NCBI RefSeq assembly: GCF_000317205.1
Contig: NZ_AJLK01000047.1
Span: forward strand, 1-32,843
DNA from: Fischerella muscicola PCC 7414
Lineage (GTDB): Bacteria > Cyanobacteriota > Cyanobacteriia > Cyanobacteriales > Nostocaceae
Length of the DNA: 32,843 nucleotides
Direction: 5' to 3'
The position numbers and the translations under genes are program-made. The number at the start of each line of letters is the position of its first letter. Position 1 is the stretch's first letter. Below are positions 8,201 to 14,787 of the stretch, piece after piece. The notes beneath the pieces are model-generated. The model was not told the origin of the DNA, searched no databases, and worked only from the letters and a program-made list of their open reading frames with translations.

Positions 8201-8234
8201 TCGAACACCGATGCACACAGATAGACACAGATAG
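8201..8234. repeat. ACACCGATG/ACACAGATAG dispersed repeat
   Basis: Reads TCGAACACCGATGCACACAG followed by a second ACACAGATAG unit. It shares the unit with 4347-4390, 12978-13020 and 18756-18780. Confidence 0.65.
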
Positions 8235-8254
8235 GTTATTTGTATGCTTTTGGG

Positions 8255-9103
8255 TTAGGGAGTTTGATTTTCTTGCAAAAAAGTTTCTACAGTTTGGTTA
8301 AAGACTTCAGGTTGGGTCAAAAATGGCCAATGATTACCAGGAACTTGGCACAGTTGTAGGTTTTTGAGGTATGTTTTGTAAGGCTTGAGTTGCCATTCTT
8401 GGCGGTTAAGACCTTTTTCTGGCTGGACAAATAAGGCGGGAGTGTGAATTGGGACTGTTAAACCAGGCACCTGCATTACTTCCTCAAAAATGCGATCGCG
8501 TGCAGCTATTGTAAATTTGCTACCCCAGCTACCATCAGGTTTTTGTTCTATACCTGCTTGAAAAACTTTTTGTTGTAAGGGACTCCAGCCTTGATACTGG
8601 TTCAACTGACGGGCTTGTTTTTCGGCTGCTTCGTAAGTGGGGAATGGGCCCATTGCTTTGAGAAATGACAAGAAGCGATACAACATCGGAAATGTCGCCT
8701 TCAAGAAACTGGGCATTTGCCAGATAAAAATCGGGTCGACTAGAATCATACTCCGCAATCGTTGTGTATTTTGTCTGGCCCAGATGCAAGCTAGTTTACC
8801 ACTCCAAGAGTGGGCGAGGACATGAGTACTAGTCCATCCTAATTTATTCATCAATGCTTCTAGGTCTGCGATCGCACTCTCAAAGCTATAGTCTTTCTCT
8901 GGCTTACTACTTTCACCATGACCGCGTAAATCAGGGGCAACTATGTGGTAGTGTGGCGCTAGATAATCTCCCAAACTAGACCAAACTAGGGCATGGTCAG
9001 CTAAACCATGCAGTAGTAATAAATTTTCTTGACCTGGATTTTGGTTCCACTCCAAATAAGAAAGTTGAATATCAGGCTTTACTAAAGTTTGACGTACAGG
9101 CAT
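8255..9103 (-). CDS. Alpha/beta hydrolase
   Basis: A 282-residue protein starting MPVRQTLVKPDIQLSYLEW. The fold is shown by the oxyanion loop LLLLHGLADH (HG at 32-33), PDLRGHGESSKP (58-68), and the nucleophile elbow LAHSWSG with S99. The C-terminal catalytic histidine is in PGNHWPFLTQPE. The usual acid strand reads TPALFVQPEKG, with no clear aspartate, so the third member of the triad is uncertain. The frame is open upstream to 9184, but that extension lies over a terminator hairpin (9167-9195) and shows no family similarity, so ATG 9103 is used. Substrate unknown; the family includes esterases, haloperoxidase-like and C-C hydrolases. Confidence 0.87.
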   Translation of the reverse strand: MPVRQTLVKPDIQLSYLEWNQNPGQENLLLLHGLADHALVWSSLGDYLAPHYHIVAPDLRGHGESSKPEKDYSFESAIADLEALMNKLGWTSTHVLAHSWSGKLACIWARQNTQRLRSMILVDPIFIWQMPSFLKATFPMLYRFLSFLKAMGPFPTYEAAEKQARQLNQYQGWSPLQQKVFQAGIEQKPDGSWGSKFTIAARDRIFEEVMQVPGLTVPIHTPALFVQPEKGLNRQEWQLKPYKTYLKNLQLCQVPGNHWPFLTQPEVFNQTVETFLQENQTP

Positions 9104-9166
9104 GATTGCAGAATTACTTGTAAAGAGATTGCTTGCGGTTTTTATAGTACAGAACCTTTGATTAAT

Positions 9167-9195
9167 AAAAAAAGAGCGCTCCACAACGAAGCGCT
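9167..9195 (-). terminator. Rho-independent terminator, psbA-like, distal copy
   Basis: On the minus strand AGCGCT (9195-9190), a 9-nt loop and AGCGCT (9180-9175) are followed by C and seven T. It lies just before the hydrolase gene and would insulate it from transcripts coming from the psbA remnant side. Confidence 0.75.
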
Positions 9196-9418
9196 TTTGT
9201 TAAGCAATCATAGAACAATAAACTTAAGTTTAATATCAAAAACCCATCTTTAGATTACGGAAATTGGGCAACAAAGTTATAGAGAAATATTACGAAGCTT
9301 GTGTTTGTGCATCCACATCTGTTCCAGAAATTATTACAAGTTTTTAAGAGTCAATTACGCAGAAGTTAGTTTAAAAATTTTTGATAGTGATCATAGTGAA
9401 CGCAAATTGACTAATTAA

Positions 9419-9442
9419 GAAAAAGCGCCTCAAGGAAGCGCT
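9419..9442 (-). terminator. Rho-independent terminator after the psbA remnant
   Basis: On the minus strand AGCGCT, a TCCTTGA loop, GGCGCT (one wobble pair) and TTTTTC, about 65 nt beyond the psbA stop codon. Layout and sequence resemble the 3' end of an intact psbA gene. Confidence 0.75.
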
Positions 9443-9505
9443 AGTCTTGGTTGTAATTTATCATGCACTCATAGAACAACAACCGAAATCTGAATTCCTA
9501 AAAAT

Positions 9506-9691
9506 CTAACCGTTGATTGTAGGAGTATTAGCAGCCAAGTCTAGAGGGAAGTTGTGGGCGTTACGTTCATGCATCACTTCCATCCCCAGGTTGGCACGGT
9601 TGATGATGTCTGCCCAAGTGCTAATCACATGTCCTTGAGAATCAATTAGCGATTGGTTGAAGTTAAAGCTCTTAATTAGTTCGGCGGTACT
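9506..9691 (-). pseudogene. psbA: psbA 3' fragment (C-terminus of photosystem II D1)
   Basis: About 60 codons that encode the D1 C-terminus: [15 protein letters not shown], then [20 protein letters not shown] and [10 protein letters not shown], then ANTPTING and a TAG stop. The manganese-cluster ligands of D1 in this part (His332, Glu333, His337, Asp342, Ala344 equivalents, in [13 protein letters not shown]) are all kept. The CtpA-cleaved tail after Ala344 is only 8 residues, shorter than the usual tail of about 16. Upstream, similarity fades within a few codons (a weak match to the D1 PVVGIWFTALG segment may reach about 9735), and the other 300 or so residues of D1 are absent. No start codon or promoter is evident, so this is a remnant. 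It overlaps the end of the DUF4126 gene in another frame. Confidence 0.85.
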
Positions 9692-10232
9692 GCTTAAGGT
9701 TTTGCCAATATCGCCGATACCAATATTGACCACTACGAAGGGCAAACCAAAGCAAGACTAGAGCAATTAATCCTCCTTGTTGGGGAGCGCCAAGGGCAAA
9801 AAATACCAGAACAATACACAATAAATCTTGAATGAAGACTGCCCACAGGGGTATGCCGCGCAAACGAAAGAACCAGCCGACTTGAGTTAGCTGGAGTAAT
9901 AAGGCAAATGTAGCTCCAATCAGGGCGATCAGCCAGTTGGCAGGTGCTGTGGCTGAAGCTACTGCTAACCCCATGATTGCTCCTACAAGTGGAGACAAGA
10001 CAAGCTGCACCACTTGCAGCACTCGTTGTCCCATCAGTTTTTTAGAAGCAAGTAGTTCCACAAATGACCAACTTGTAAGAATGCCTAACAAGACAGGTGA
10101 GGAAATGTGAGATAAGATTGGTACTTGCGACCAAAGAAGCCGACCTTGTAATAGTCCAATAAACAGCAAGGGTAAGGCAGTTCTCATTCCTGCTGCGGCT
10201 GAGGCAGAAAGTGCGGCTAGGAGTTCAATCAT
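9672..10232 (-). CDS. DUF4126 family integral membrane protein
   Basis: A 186-residue, very hydrophobic protein starting [20 protein letters not shown], the typical beginning of cyanobacterial DUF4126 proteins. Helices are visible at about 5-25, 40-60, 75-100, 103-125 and 135-170 (for example [20 protein letters not shown] and [16 protein letters not shown]). ATG 10232 is used; the frame is open to a GTG five codons upstream. Function unknown. The last part ([17 protein letters not shown]) is read from DNA that, in another frame on the same strand, encodes the psbA remnant, so the native 3' end was probably replaced when the psbA fragment arrived. The body of the gene looks intact. Confidence 0.82.
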   Translation of the reverse strand: MIELLAALSASAAAGMRTALPLLFIGLLQGRLLWSQVPILSHISSPVLLGILTSWSFVELLASKKLMGQRVLQVVQLVLSPLVGAIMGLAVASATAPANWLIALIGATFALLLQLTQVGWFFRLRGIPLWAVFIQDLLCIVLVFFALGAPQQGGLIALVLLWFALRSGQYWYRRYWQNLKQYRRTN

Positions 10233-10392
10233 AAGGCTCAAAACCACAAATGCAGAAGCAAACAGTAGCTATTTACACTTTACTGTGATGTGATGATTTC
10301 ACAGAATAAATAGCTTGGGTATTAGAGTACTGAAGTTTATCAGTATCTGGATATATTAATGTTGTATACTAATTCCGTATATTTTGGGTAGT

Positions 10393-10456
10393 GGTTGTTG
10401 CTGGTTGCTAGTTGTTTGTTGTTTGGAACAATCAACAACCAACAACCAACAAACAA
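10393..10456. repeat. GTTGTTTG/CAACAAC heptamer repeat, inverted arms
   Basis: GGTTGTTGCTGGTTGC and TTGTTTGTTGTTTGGAACAA are followed by AATCAACAACCAACAACC, so transcripts could fold into a long imperfect hairpin just after purB. Related blocks lie at 21925-21990 and 23646-23716. Confidence 0.7.
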
Positions 10457-11752
10457 TTAAATTCCCAACCGTTGATAGACTTGTTCTAAATGCTGCAAGT
10501 GGTGTTGTGGATCAAAACATGCTGCAATTTCTGCTGGTGACAATTTGACGGTGACACGGGGATCTTTGCTAATCAACTCGCGGAAATTGCCTTCCGGTTT
10601 GTTCCAAGCGGTATGAGCATTTTCTTGGACAATTTTATAGGCTTCTTCGCGGCTGATTCCCTTTTCTACTAAGGTGAGTAAAACTCTTTGACTAAAGACA
10701 ACGCCACCATAAACATTCATATTCCGCGCCATATTCTCTGGATAAACCAGTAGGTTTTGCACCAAGTCAGTTGTTTCGACCAGCATAAAATGCGTCAAAA
10801 TGCAAGCATCTGGCAAAATTACTCGTTCGACAGAACTGTGGGAAATATCCCGTTCATGCCAAAGGGCAACATTTTCTAAAGCTGCGACAGCATGACTTCT
10901 GATAATTCTAGCCATGCCTGTGAGGCGTTCGGAACGGATGGGGTTGCGCTTGTGAGGCATGGCAGAAGAACCTTTTTGTCCTTTAGCAAAGAATTCTTCG
11001 ACTTCCAAAACATCGGTTTTTTGGAGGTTGCGAATTTCCACTGCAAAACGTTCGATGGAAGCTGCAAGTAAAGCCAACTGTTGCACGAAGTCGGCGTGGC
11101 GATCGCGTGAGATTACCTGTGTCGACGCTGCATCAGGTTGGAGTCCGAGTTTTTGGCAAGCGATCGCTTCTACGCGTGGTTCGATATTGGCGTAGGTTCC
11201 CACTGCACCGGAAATTTTGCCTACAGCGATGGTTTTCCGGAGAATTTGCAGACGTTCTTGATGGCGCAATACCTCTGCTAGCCACCCAGCGAGTTTAAAA
11301 CCAAAGGTGATGGGTTCGGCGTGAATACCATGAGAACGTCCGATCATCACCGTGTAGCGATGTTCTTTCGCCTTCTGACGAATCACATCAATTAATGCTT
11401 GCAGGTGTTGCAATAATAAATCCAGACTAGCAACAAGTTGCAATGCTAAAGCTGTATCCAACACATCAGAACTGGTTAAACCCAAGTGAATGTAGCGTCC
11501 AGCATCGCCTACATATTCATTGACATTTGTCAAAAAAGCGATGACATCGTGACGGACTTCCGCTTCAATTTCTAACACTCGTTTGGGATCGAAATTCGCC
11601 TTGGCTTTAATTTCTGCAACCGCTTGGGGTGGAATATAACCTAATTCCGCCTGTGCCTCACAAACAGCGATTTCTACTTGCAACCAGGTTTTAAACTTAT
11701 ATGCATCTGTCCATAAATTGCCCATCTCAGGCAAGGTATAACGCTCAATCAC
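10457..11752 (-). CDS. purB: Adenylosuccinate lyase
   Basis: A 431-residue enzyme, the same length as B. subtilis PurB. It cleaves SAICAR and adenylosuccinate with release of fumarate in purine synthesis. It starts VIERYTLPEMGNLW (GTG at 11752), has LTSSDVLDTALALQL for the first active-site segment, GRSHGIHAEPITFG for the second with the catalytic histidine, and the fumarase/aspartase family signature SSAMPHKRNP at about 262-271. The frame stays open for 42 more codons upstream (RRTRETRGNSGSPSP), but that part is a G/C-skewed intergenic repeat and not part of PurB. A TACAAT hexamer at 11784-11779 (minus) could be the -10 box, giving a short leader; no good -35 is seen. Cytoplasmic. Confidence 0.95.
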   Translation of the reverse strand: MIERYTLPEMGNLWTDAYKFKTWLQVEIAVCEAQAELGYIPPQAVAEIKAKANFDPKRVLEIEAEVRHDVIAFLTNVNEYVGDAGRYIHLGLTSSDVLDTALALQLVASLDLLLQHLQALIDVIRQKAKEHRYTVMIGRSHGIHAEPITFGFKLAGWLAEVLRHQERLQILRKTIAVGKISGAVGTYANIEPRVEAIACQKLGLQPDAASTQVISRDRHADFVQQLALLAASIERFAVEIRNLQKTDVLEVEEFFAKGQKGSSAMPHKRNPIRSERLTGMARIIRSHAVAALENVALWHERDISHSSVERVILPDACILTHFMLVETTDLVQNLLVYPENMARNMNVYGGVVFSQRVLLTLVEKGISREEAYKIVQENAHTAWNKPEGNFRELISKDPRVTVKLSPAEIAACFDPQHHLQHLEQVYQRLGI

Positions 11753-11895
11753 AGTCCGCCACAGAGTACAACCGTCATATTGTACAGTGGCCTGTGGGTT
11801 AAAGGATCGGGGATCGCGAGGAGTGTGGGGGGATGGGGACCCCGAGTTCCCCCTTGTTTCCCTTGTCCTTCTTCCCAATTTTTAATTTTTAATTT

Positions 11896-12813
11896 TTAAT
11901 TATTTTGTCTCCGTGTCTTTTTGTTCTTCTTGTCGCTTTCGTTTAGAGAAACTGCATAATCAGCTGGGATAATGCGAGAACCATATCTGCGAGCATAAAC
12001 CTGGGTAAATTCTGCCCCAAAAAACAAGATTTGAGCGGTATAGTAAACCCAGACTAAGATTACTACTATTGAGCCAGCAGCCCCATAGGTAGAACCAAAA
12101 GTATTGTTGCCTAAATATTGTCCAAGTGCATACCTACCCAAGGAGAATAAAAGTGAGGTAATAGCTGCTCCAATTAAAACATCTTTCCAAACTATTTTGG
12201 CATCTGGCAGAACTTTAAAAATTAACCCAAATAGTAAAGTAGTGATGACAAAACCCAGGATGAAGTTGACAATTTGCCAGACAAAATCGACACCTGGCAG
12301 TAAATTTTGAAAGTAGTTAACAAAGGCTGCTAATACTGTACTAATTACCAAAGACACGAGGAGCAAAAAGCCGATCGCTAACACCATTGCAAAGGACAAA
12401 AAGCGTTGGCGAACCATGTTTTTTACCATTTTTCCTGGTTTGGGTTGTACTTCCCAAATGGTGTTGAGGGAATCTTGTAATTCTGTAAATAAACCAGTAG
12501 CACCAAAAATTAAGACTACTATACTAATGAGGGAAGCAATAGTTCCTGCTCGCGGTTGGCTAGCGCTTTCAATAGCATTTTGAATAACTTCTGCACCGGC
12601 AGGGCCAATTAATCCTTGAAGTTGAGTAAAAATTGCATTTCTTGCTGCTGCTTCTCCAAATACTGCACCTGCGATCGCAATAACAATAATTAATAATGGG
12701 GCGATAGAAAAAATTGTGTAATAAGCTAATGCAGCCGCTAACCGCGACGCTTTATCTTGCTGCCATTCGTCAAATGTTTCTTTGAGTAAACCCCAAATCG
12801 CTGTTAATTTCAT
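11896..12813 (-). CDS. YihY/BrkB family inner membrane protein
   Basis: A 305-residue protein starting MKLTAIWGLLKETFDEWQQD with AAGGAG 9 nt upstream, which decides the start; the frame is open for 80 more codons that include dispersed repeat sequence. The N-terminal motif RLAAALAYYTIFSIAPLL is the YihY/BrkB signature. Six membrane helices are visible: about 22-50, 85-110, 135-165, 175-205, 210-235 and 245-270. The tail is basic and hydrophilic (NESDKKNKKTRRQNN). The family was once called ribonuclease BN by mistake; a transport or envelope role is assumed but not established. The stop lies about 140 nt upstream of the purB start, with a G/C-skewed repeat between them. Confidence 0.9.
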   Translation of the reverse strand: MKLTAIWGLLKETFDEWQQDKASRLAAALAYYTIFSIAPLLIIVIAIAGAVFGEAAARNAIFTQLQGLIGPAGAEVIQNAIESASQPRAGTIASLISIVVLIFGATGLFTELQDSLNTIWEVQPKPGKMVKNMVRQRFLSFAMVLAIGFLLLVSLVISTVLAAFVNYFQNLLPGVDFVWQIVNFILGFVITTLLFGLIFKVLPDAKIVWKDVLIGAAITSLLFSLGRYALGQYLGNNTFGSTYGAAGSIVVILVWVYYTAQILFFGAEFTQVYARRYGSRIIPADYAVSLNESDKKNKKTRRQNN

Positions 12814-12977
12814 TAACTTAGTCTCCTTTGTCAGGATGGTTTTTTTACCTCCCGCTTTGATAAATACTAAATTTCTGGAATTTTCCACATCTTCCTCAAG
12901 ATGTTCATGCAGCGTCCTGGAGATAGAATTATGGCTGATGTGAATTTTAGCTGTGTTACAAATTATGTTTTGGAAGA

Positions 12978-13128
12978 CGAACACAGATGCACACCGATAA
13001 ACACCGATGGACACTGATGGATTATGCGTTGGTGGTTGAGTGAAACTATTCAAAACACAAAAACGAAGTAACTTTGCCTAACACTTCGCGTACCTTTGTG
13101 TCAACCTCTGCGATCCTCTGCGTTTCAA
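12978..13128. repeat. Two dispersed repeat types between YihY and PPC genes
   Basis: 12978-13020 carries four ACACAGATG/ACACCGATG-like units in tandem. 13085-13128 carries the CTTCGCGTACCTTTGTG and CCTCTGCGATCCTCTGCG units, the reverse complement of the type at 4257-4296. The two types lie side by side at both sites. Confidence 0.7.
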
Positions 13129-13161
13129 GAGGTAATAAGTATTTTTCTTTCCTGTTAACGA

Positions 13162-13569
13162 TTATCGATTACCGAAGCTTGGAATAATTTCTAGTTCTTG
13201 ATAGCCTGTTTGTTCATCTATTGTTCTGGTAAAAGCAAATTCTTCTGTGTATCCAATCACTATTTCCGCAGTTGTGTAGATAATACATCCATCATCAAGA
13301 TGTCCACCAATAGTTTTGCCTTCTTTGTCAGCGATCGCAATGTGGAGGTGAACACCTGTGCTGGCAATTGTACCGTTGAGAGAAAGAATTTCAAATTTGT
13401 CTGTTAAGACTGTACTCGTTTGTTGATTAGCAAAACGAATGGTTGCTTGTTTGAGACTACCAATTGCAGTTAAGATAAATCCCGCGTTAAGATTTTGATT
13501 TATGGCAAAATTTTTTAGGCTCTTTCTTAAATCTTCATTAGGCTTGAGTCTGAAGGCAACTACTTTCAT
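13162..13569 (-). CDS. PPC/DUF296 domain protein
   Basis: A 135-residue protein starting MKVVAFRLKPNEDLRKSL. It is a single PPC (DUF296) domain: NAGFILTAIGSLKQATIRFA, then GVHLHIAIADKEGKTIGGHL with the conserved histidines and GGHL turn, then GCIIYTTAEIVIGY. Plant AT-hook proteins use this domain for trimer formation, while stand-alone bacterial copies are of unknown function and are often annotated as DNA-binding without an AT-hook. None is seen here. The frame is open for 20 codons upstream to a TTG, but the similarity begins at ATG 13569. A terminator-like palindrome separates it from the PRC-barrel gene, so it is probably transcribed on its own. Confidence 0.85.
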   Translation of the reverse strand: MKVVAFRLKPNEDLRKSLKNFAINQNLNAGFILTAIGSLKQATIRFANQQTSTVLTDKFEILSLNGTIASTGVHLHIAIADKEGKTIGGHLDDGCIIYTTAEIVIGYTEEFAFTRTIDEQTGYQELEIIPSFGNR

Positions 13570-13643
13570 AGAGTTTGATAAATCTTCTAGTTTATAGACA
13601 TAGAAAATGCGATCGCTTCTTGTCTGCAAAAAAATCCCTAACT

Positions 13644-13680
13644 AAAAATCCCCGACTTTTCTCAAAAGTCGGGGATTTTT
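13644..13680 (-). terminator. Palindromic terminator (AATCCCCGACTTTT family)
   Basis: Perfect 17-bp arms, AAAAATCCCCGACTTTT at 13644-13660 and its complement at 13664-13680, 3-nt loop, ending in a T/A run on both strands. It lies about 55 nt after the PRC-barrel stop and can end transcription in both directions. The core arm is the same as in the dispersed elements at 6346, 18833, 25383 and 30034. Confidence 0.8.
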
Positions 13681-13733
13681 ATTCTGGACGTTATCAGTTT
13701 TTGCTCACTGATAACTGTCCACTGTCCACTGAT

Positions 13734-14729
13734 TTAATACCCGCCTTCTTCTTCGTACTCTGGCATTTTCTCTTTGACTTTCTTGGGAATGTTTACCGGC
13801 TTTGGTGGTTCATCATCCCAAGCGTCGCGCTTGAGATCGTCTTCGTAATCATCATATTCTTCTGTATATGATGATTTACTGGTGTAAGGCTGGGGTGGTT
13901 CGTAGGGTTGGGTTTCATACCTATCTTTACCCGTAGCTTCACTCCAGTTGTCTTCTTCCTCTTCTTCTTCGTAACGGATGGATTCGTAAGATCGTGCTTC
14001 CATCACCCGTCGTTGAGTACGTTCTTCTTCATAATAGTCTTCGTCCCATTCCTGTTCTACCACAGGTTCGGGAGCGCGAACTTTAGGTTTAATTGGTTCT
14101 ATTGGCACTCCACTTGGTAACTGGTTGGAAGGTGCAACTTGACGCGGTGCATACTTGTAATCTTCTACATCTTCCCGCTCCCAAGGCGCTCTACCGATAC
14201 CCAGGCGCTCTAGAATACCGACTGTTAGCTGAGTTACCCGTTCTTCAGCACCCTCGAATACAATTAACCTGTTAGGACCTGTACTGACTATTTCTTCTAC
14301 CGAGAGTTCATAGGTACTCAGGAAAGAATCAGGAATTTGGGGTAGTCCTAAGGAGGCGATAGTGATAGAATATATCTTCCCTGTCTCGCCGTTGAACTTG
14401 AAGCCCCGGACTTTACCTAAGACTTCACCTGTTTCTGTAATCACTTCCCAGTTAATCAGGTTGCTGAAAGCCTCAACCTCAATGTCTTCGATGACATCCT
14501 CGTTATCAACCAAAATCACATCCCCGATTTGGTTGATGTTGCTGAGGTACATATAGCGCGGTATGCCAGAGACGGAGATCAGGCTGTCTCGTAAGCCAAG
14601 AGCCACAACCTCTCGCTGATCTACATCAACCCAGACTTGACTGACTATGCCTAGCCTTTTACCGTTGTCACGGGTGATTACCTGGGTATTTAAAATATCG
14701 GAACGCCTAATTATTTGTTCAGAGGTCAT
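13734..14729 (-). CDS. PRC-barrel domain protein with acidic tail, next to smc
   Basis: A 331-residue protein. Two PRC-barrel-like domains are visible: about 5-80 (RRSDILNTQVITRDNGKRLG, VVALGLRDSL) and about 88-165 (INWEVITETGEVLGKVRGFK, GKIYSITIASLG). The remaining 160 or so residues are low complexity, rich in Glu, Asp, Tyr and Pro, with a run of acidic residues (YEEEEEEDNWSE), and are likely disordered. No signal or membrane helix. PRC barrels are found in RimM and in photosynthetic reaction centre H subunits and often serve as protein-binding domains. The gene starts 58 nt after the smc stop on the same strand, so co-transcription is likely; a role with SMC is inference. A strong palindromic terminator follows. 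Confidence 0.88.
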   Translation of the reverse strand: MTSEQIIRRSDILNTQVITRDNGKRLGIVSQVWVDVDQREVVALGLRDSLISVSGIPRYMYLSNINQIGDVILVDNEDVIEDIEVEAFSNLINWEVITETGEVLGKVRGFKFNGETGKIYSITIASLGLPQIPDSFLSTYELSVEEIVSTGPNRLIVFEGAEERVTQLTVGILERLGIGRAPWEREDVEDYKYAPRQVAPSNQLPSGVPIEPIKPKVRAPEPVVEQEWDEDYYEEERTQRRVMEARSYESIRYEEEEEEDNWSEATGKDRYETQPYEPPQPYTSKSSYTEEYDDYEDDLKRDAWDDEPPKPVNIPKKVKEKMPEYEEEGGY

Positions 14730-14787
14730 TCTATACCGAGTCCTGATCTCGAATCCGGTTTATCTATACACTATTATTAACAAAAAC

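Larger units (their letters stand above)
9104..9505. other. Gap with two psbA-like 3' regions
   Basis: About 400 bases without a gene. Read on the minus strand it holds two related blocks, each with TTGTTCTATGAKTGC followed by an AGCGCT hairpin and a T-run: one directly after the psbA remnant and another about 250 nt further on. The AT-rich segment between them shows no psbA coding sequence. Confidence 0.55.

Noticed and set aside
9104-9184. N-terminal extension of the alpha/beta hydrolase
   Set aside because: It overlaps a terminator hairpin and lacks similarity to the family; ATG 9103 starts the recognisable domain.
11753-11878. 42-codon N-terminal extension of PurB
   Set aside because: It translates a G/C-skewed intergenic repeat; GTG 11752 gives the normal PurB N-terminus and the usual length of 431 residues.
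12814-13053. 80-codon N-terminal extension of the YihY-like protein
   Set aside because: It includes dispersed repeat sequence, and a good AAGGAG site precedes the internal ATG 12813.
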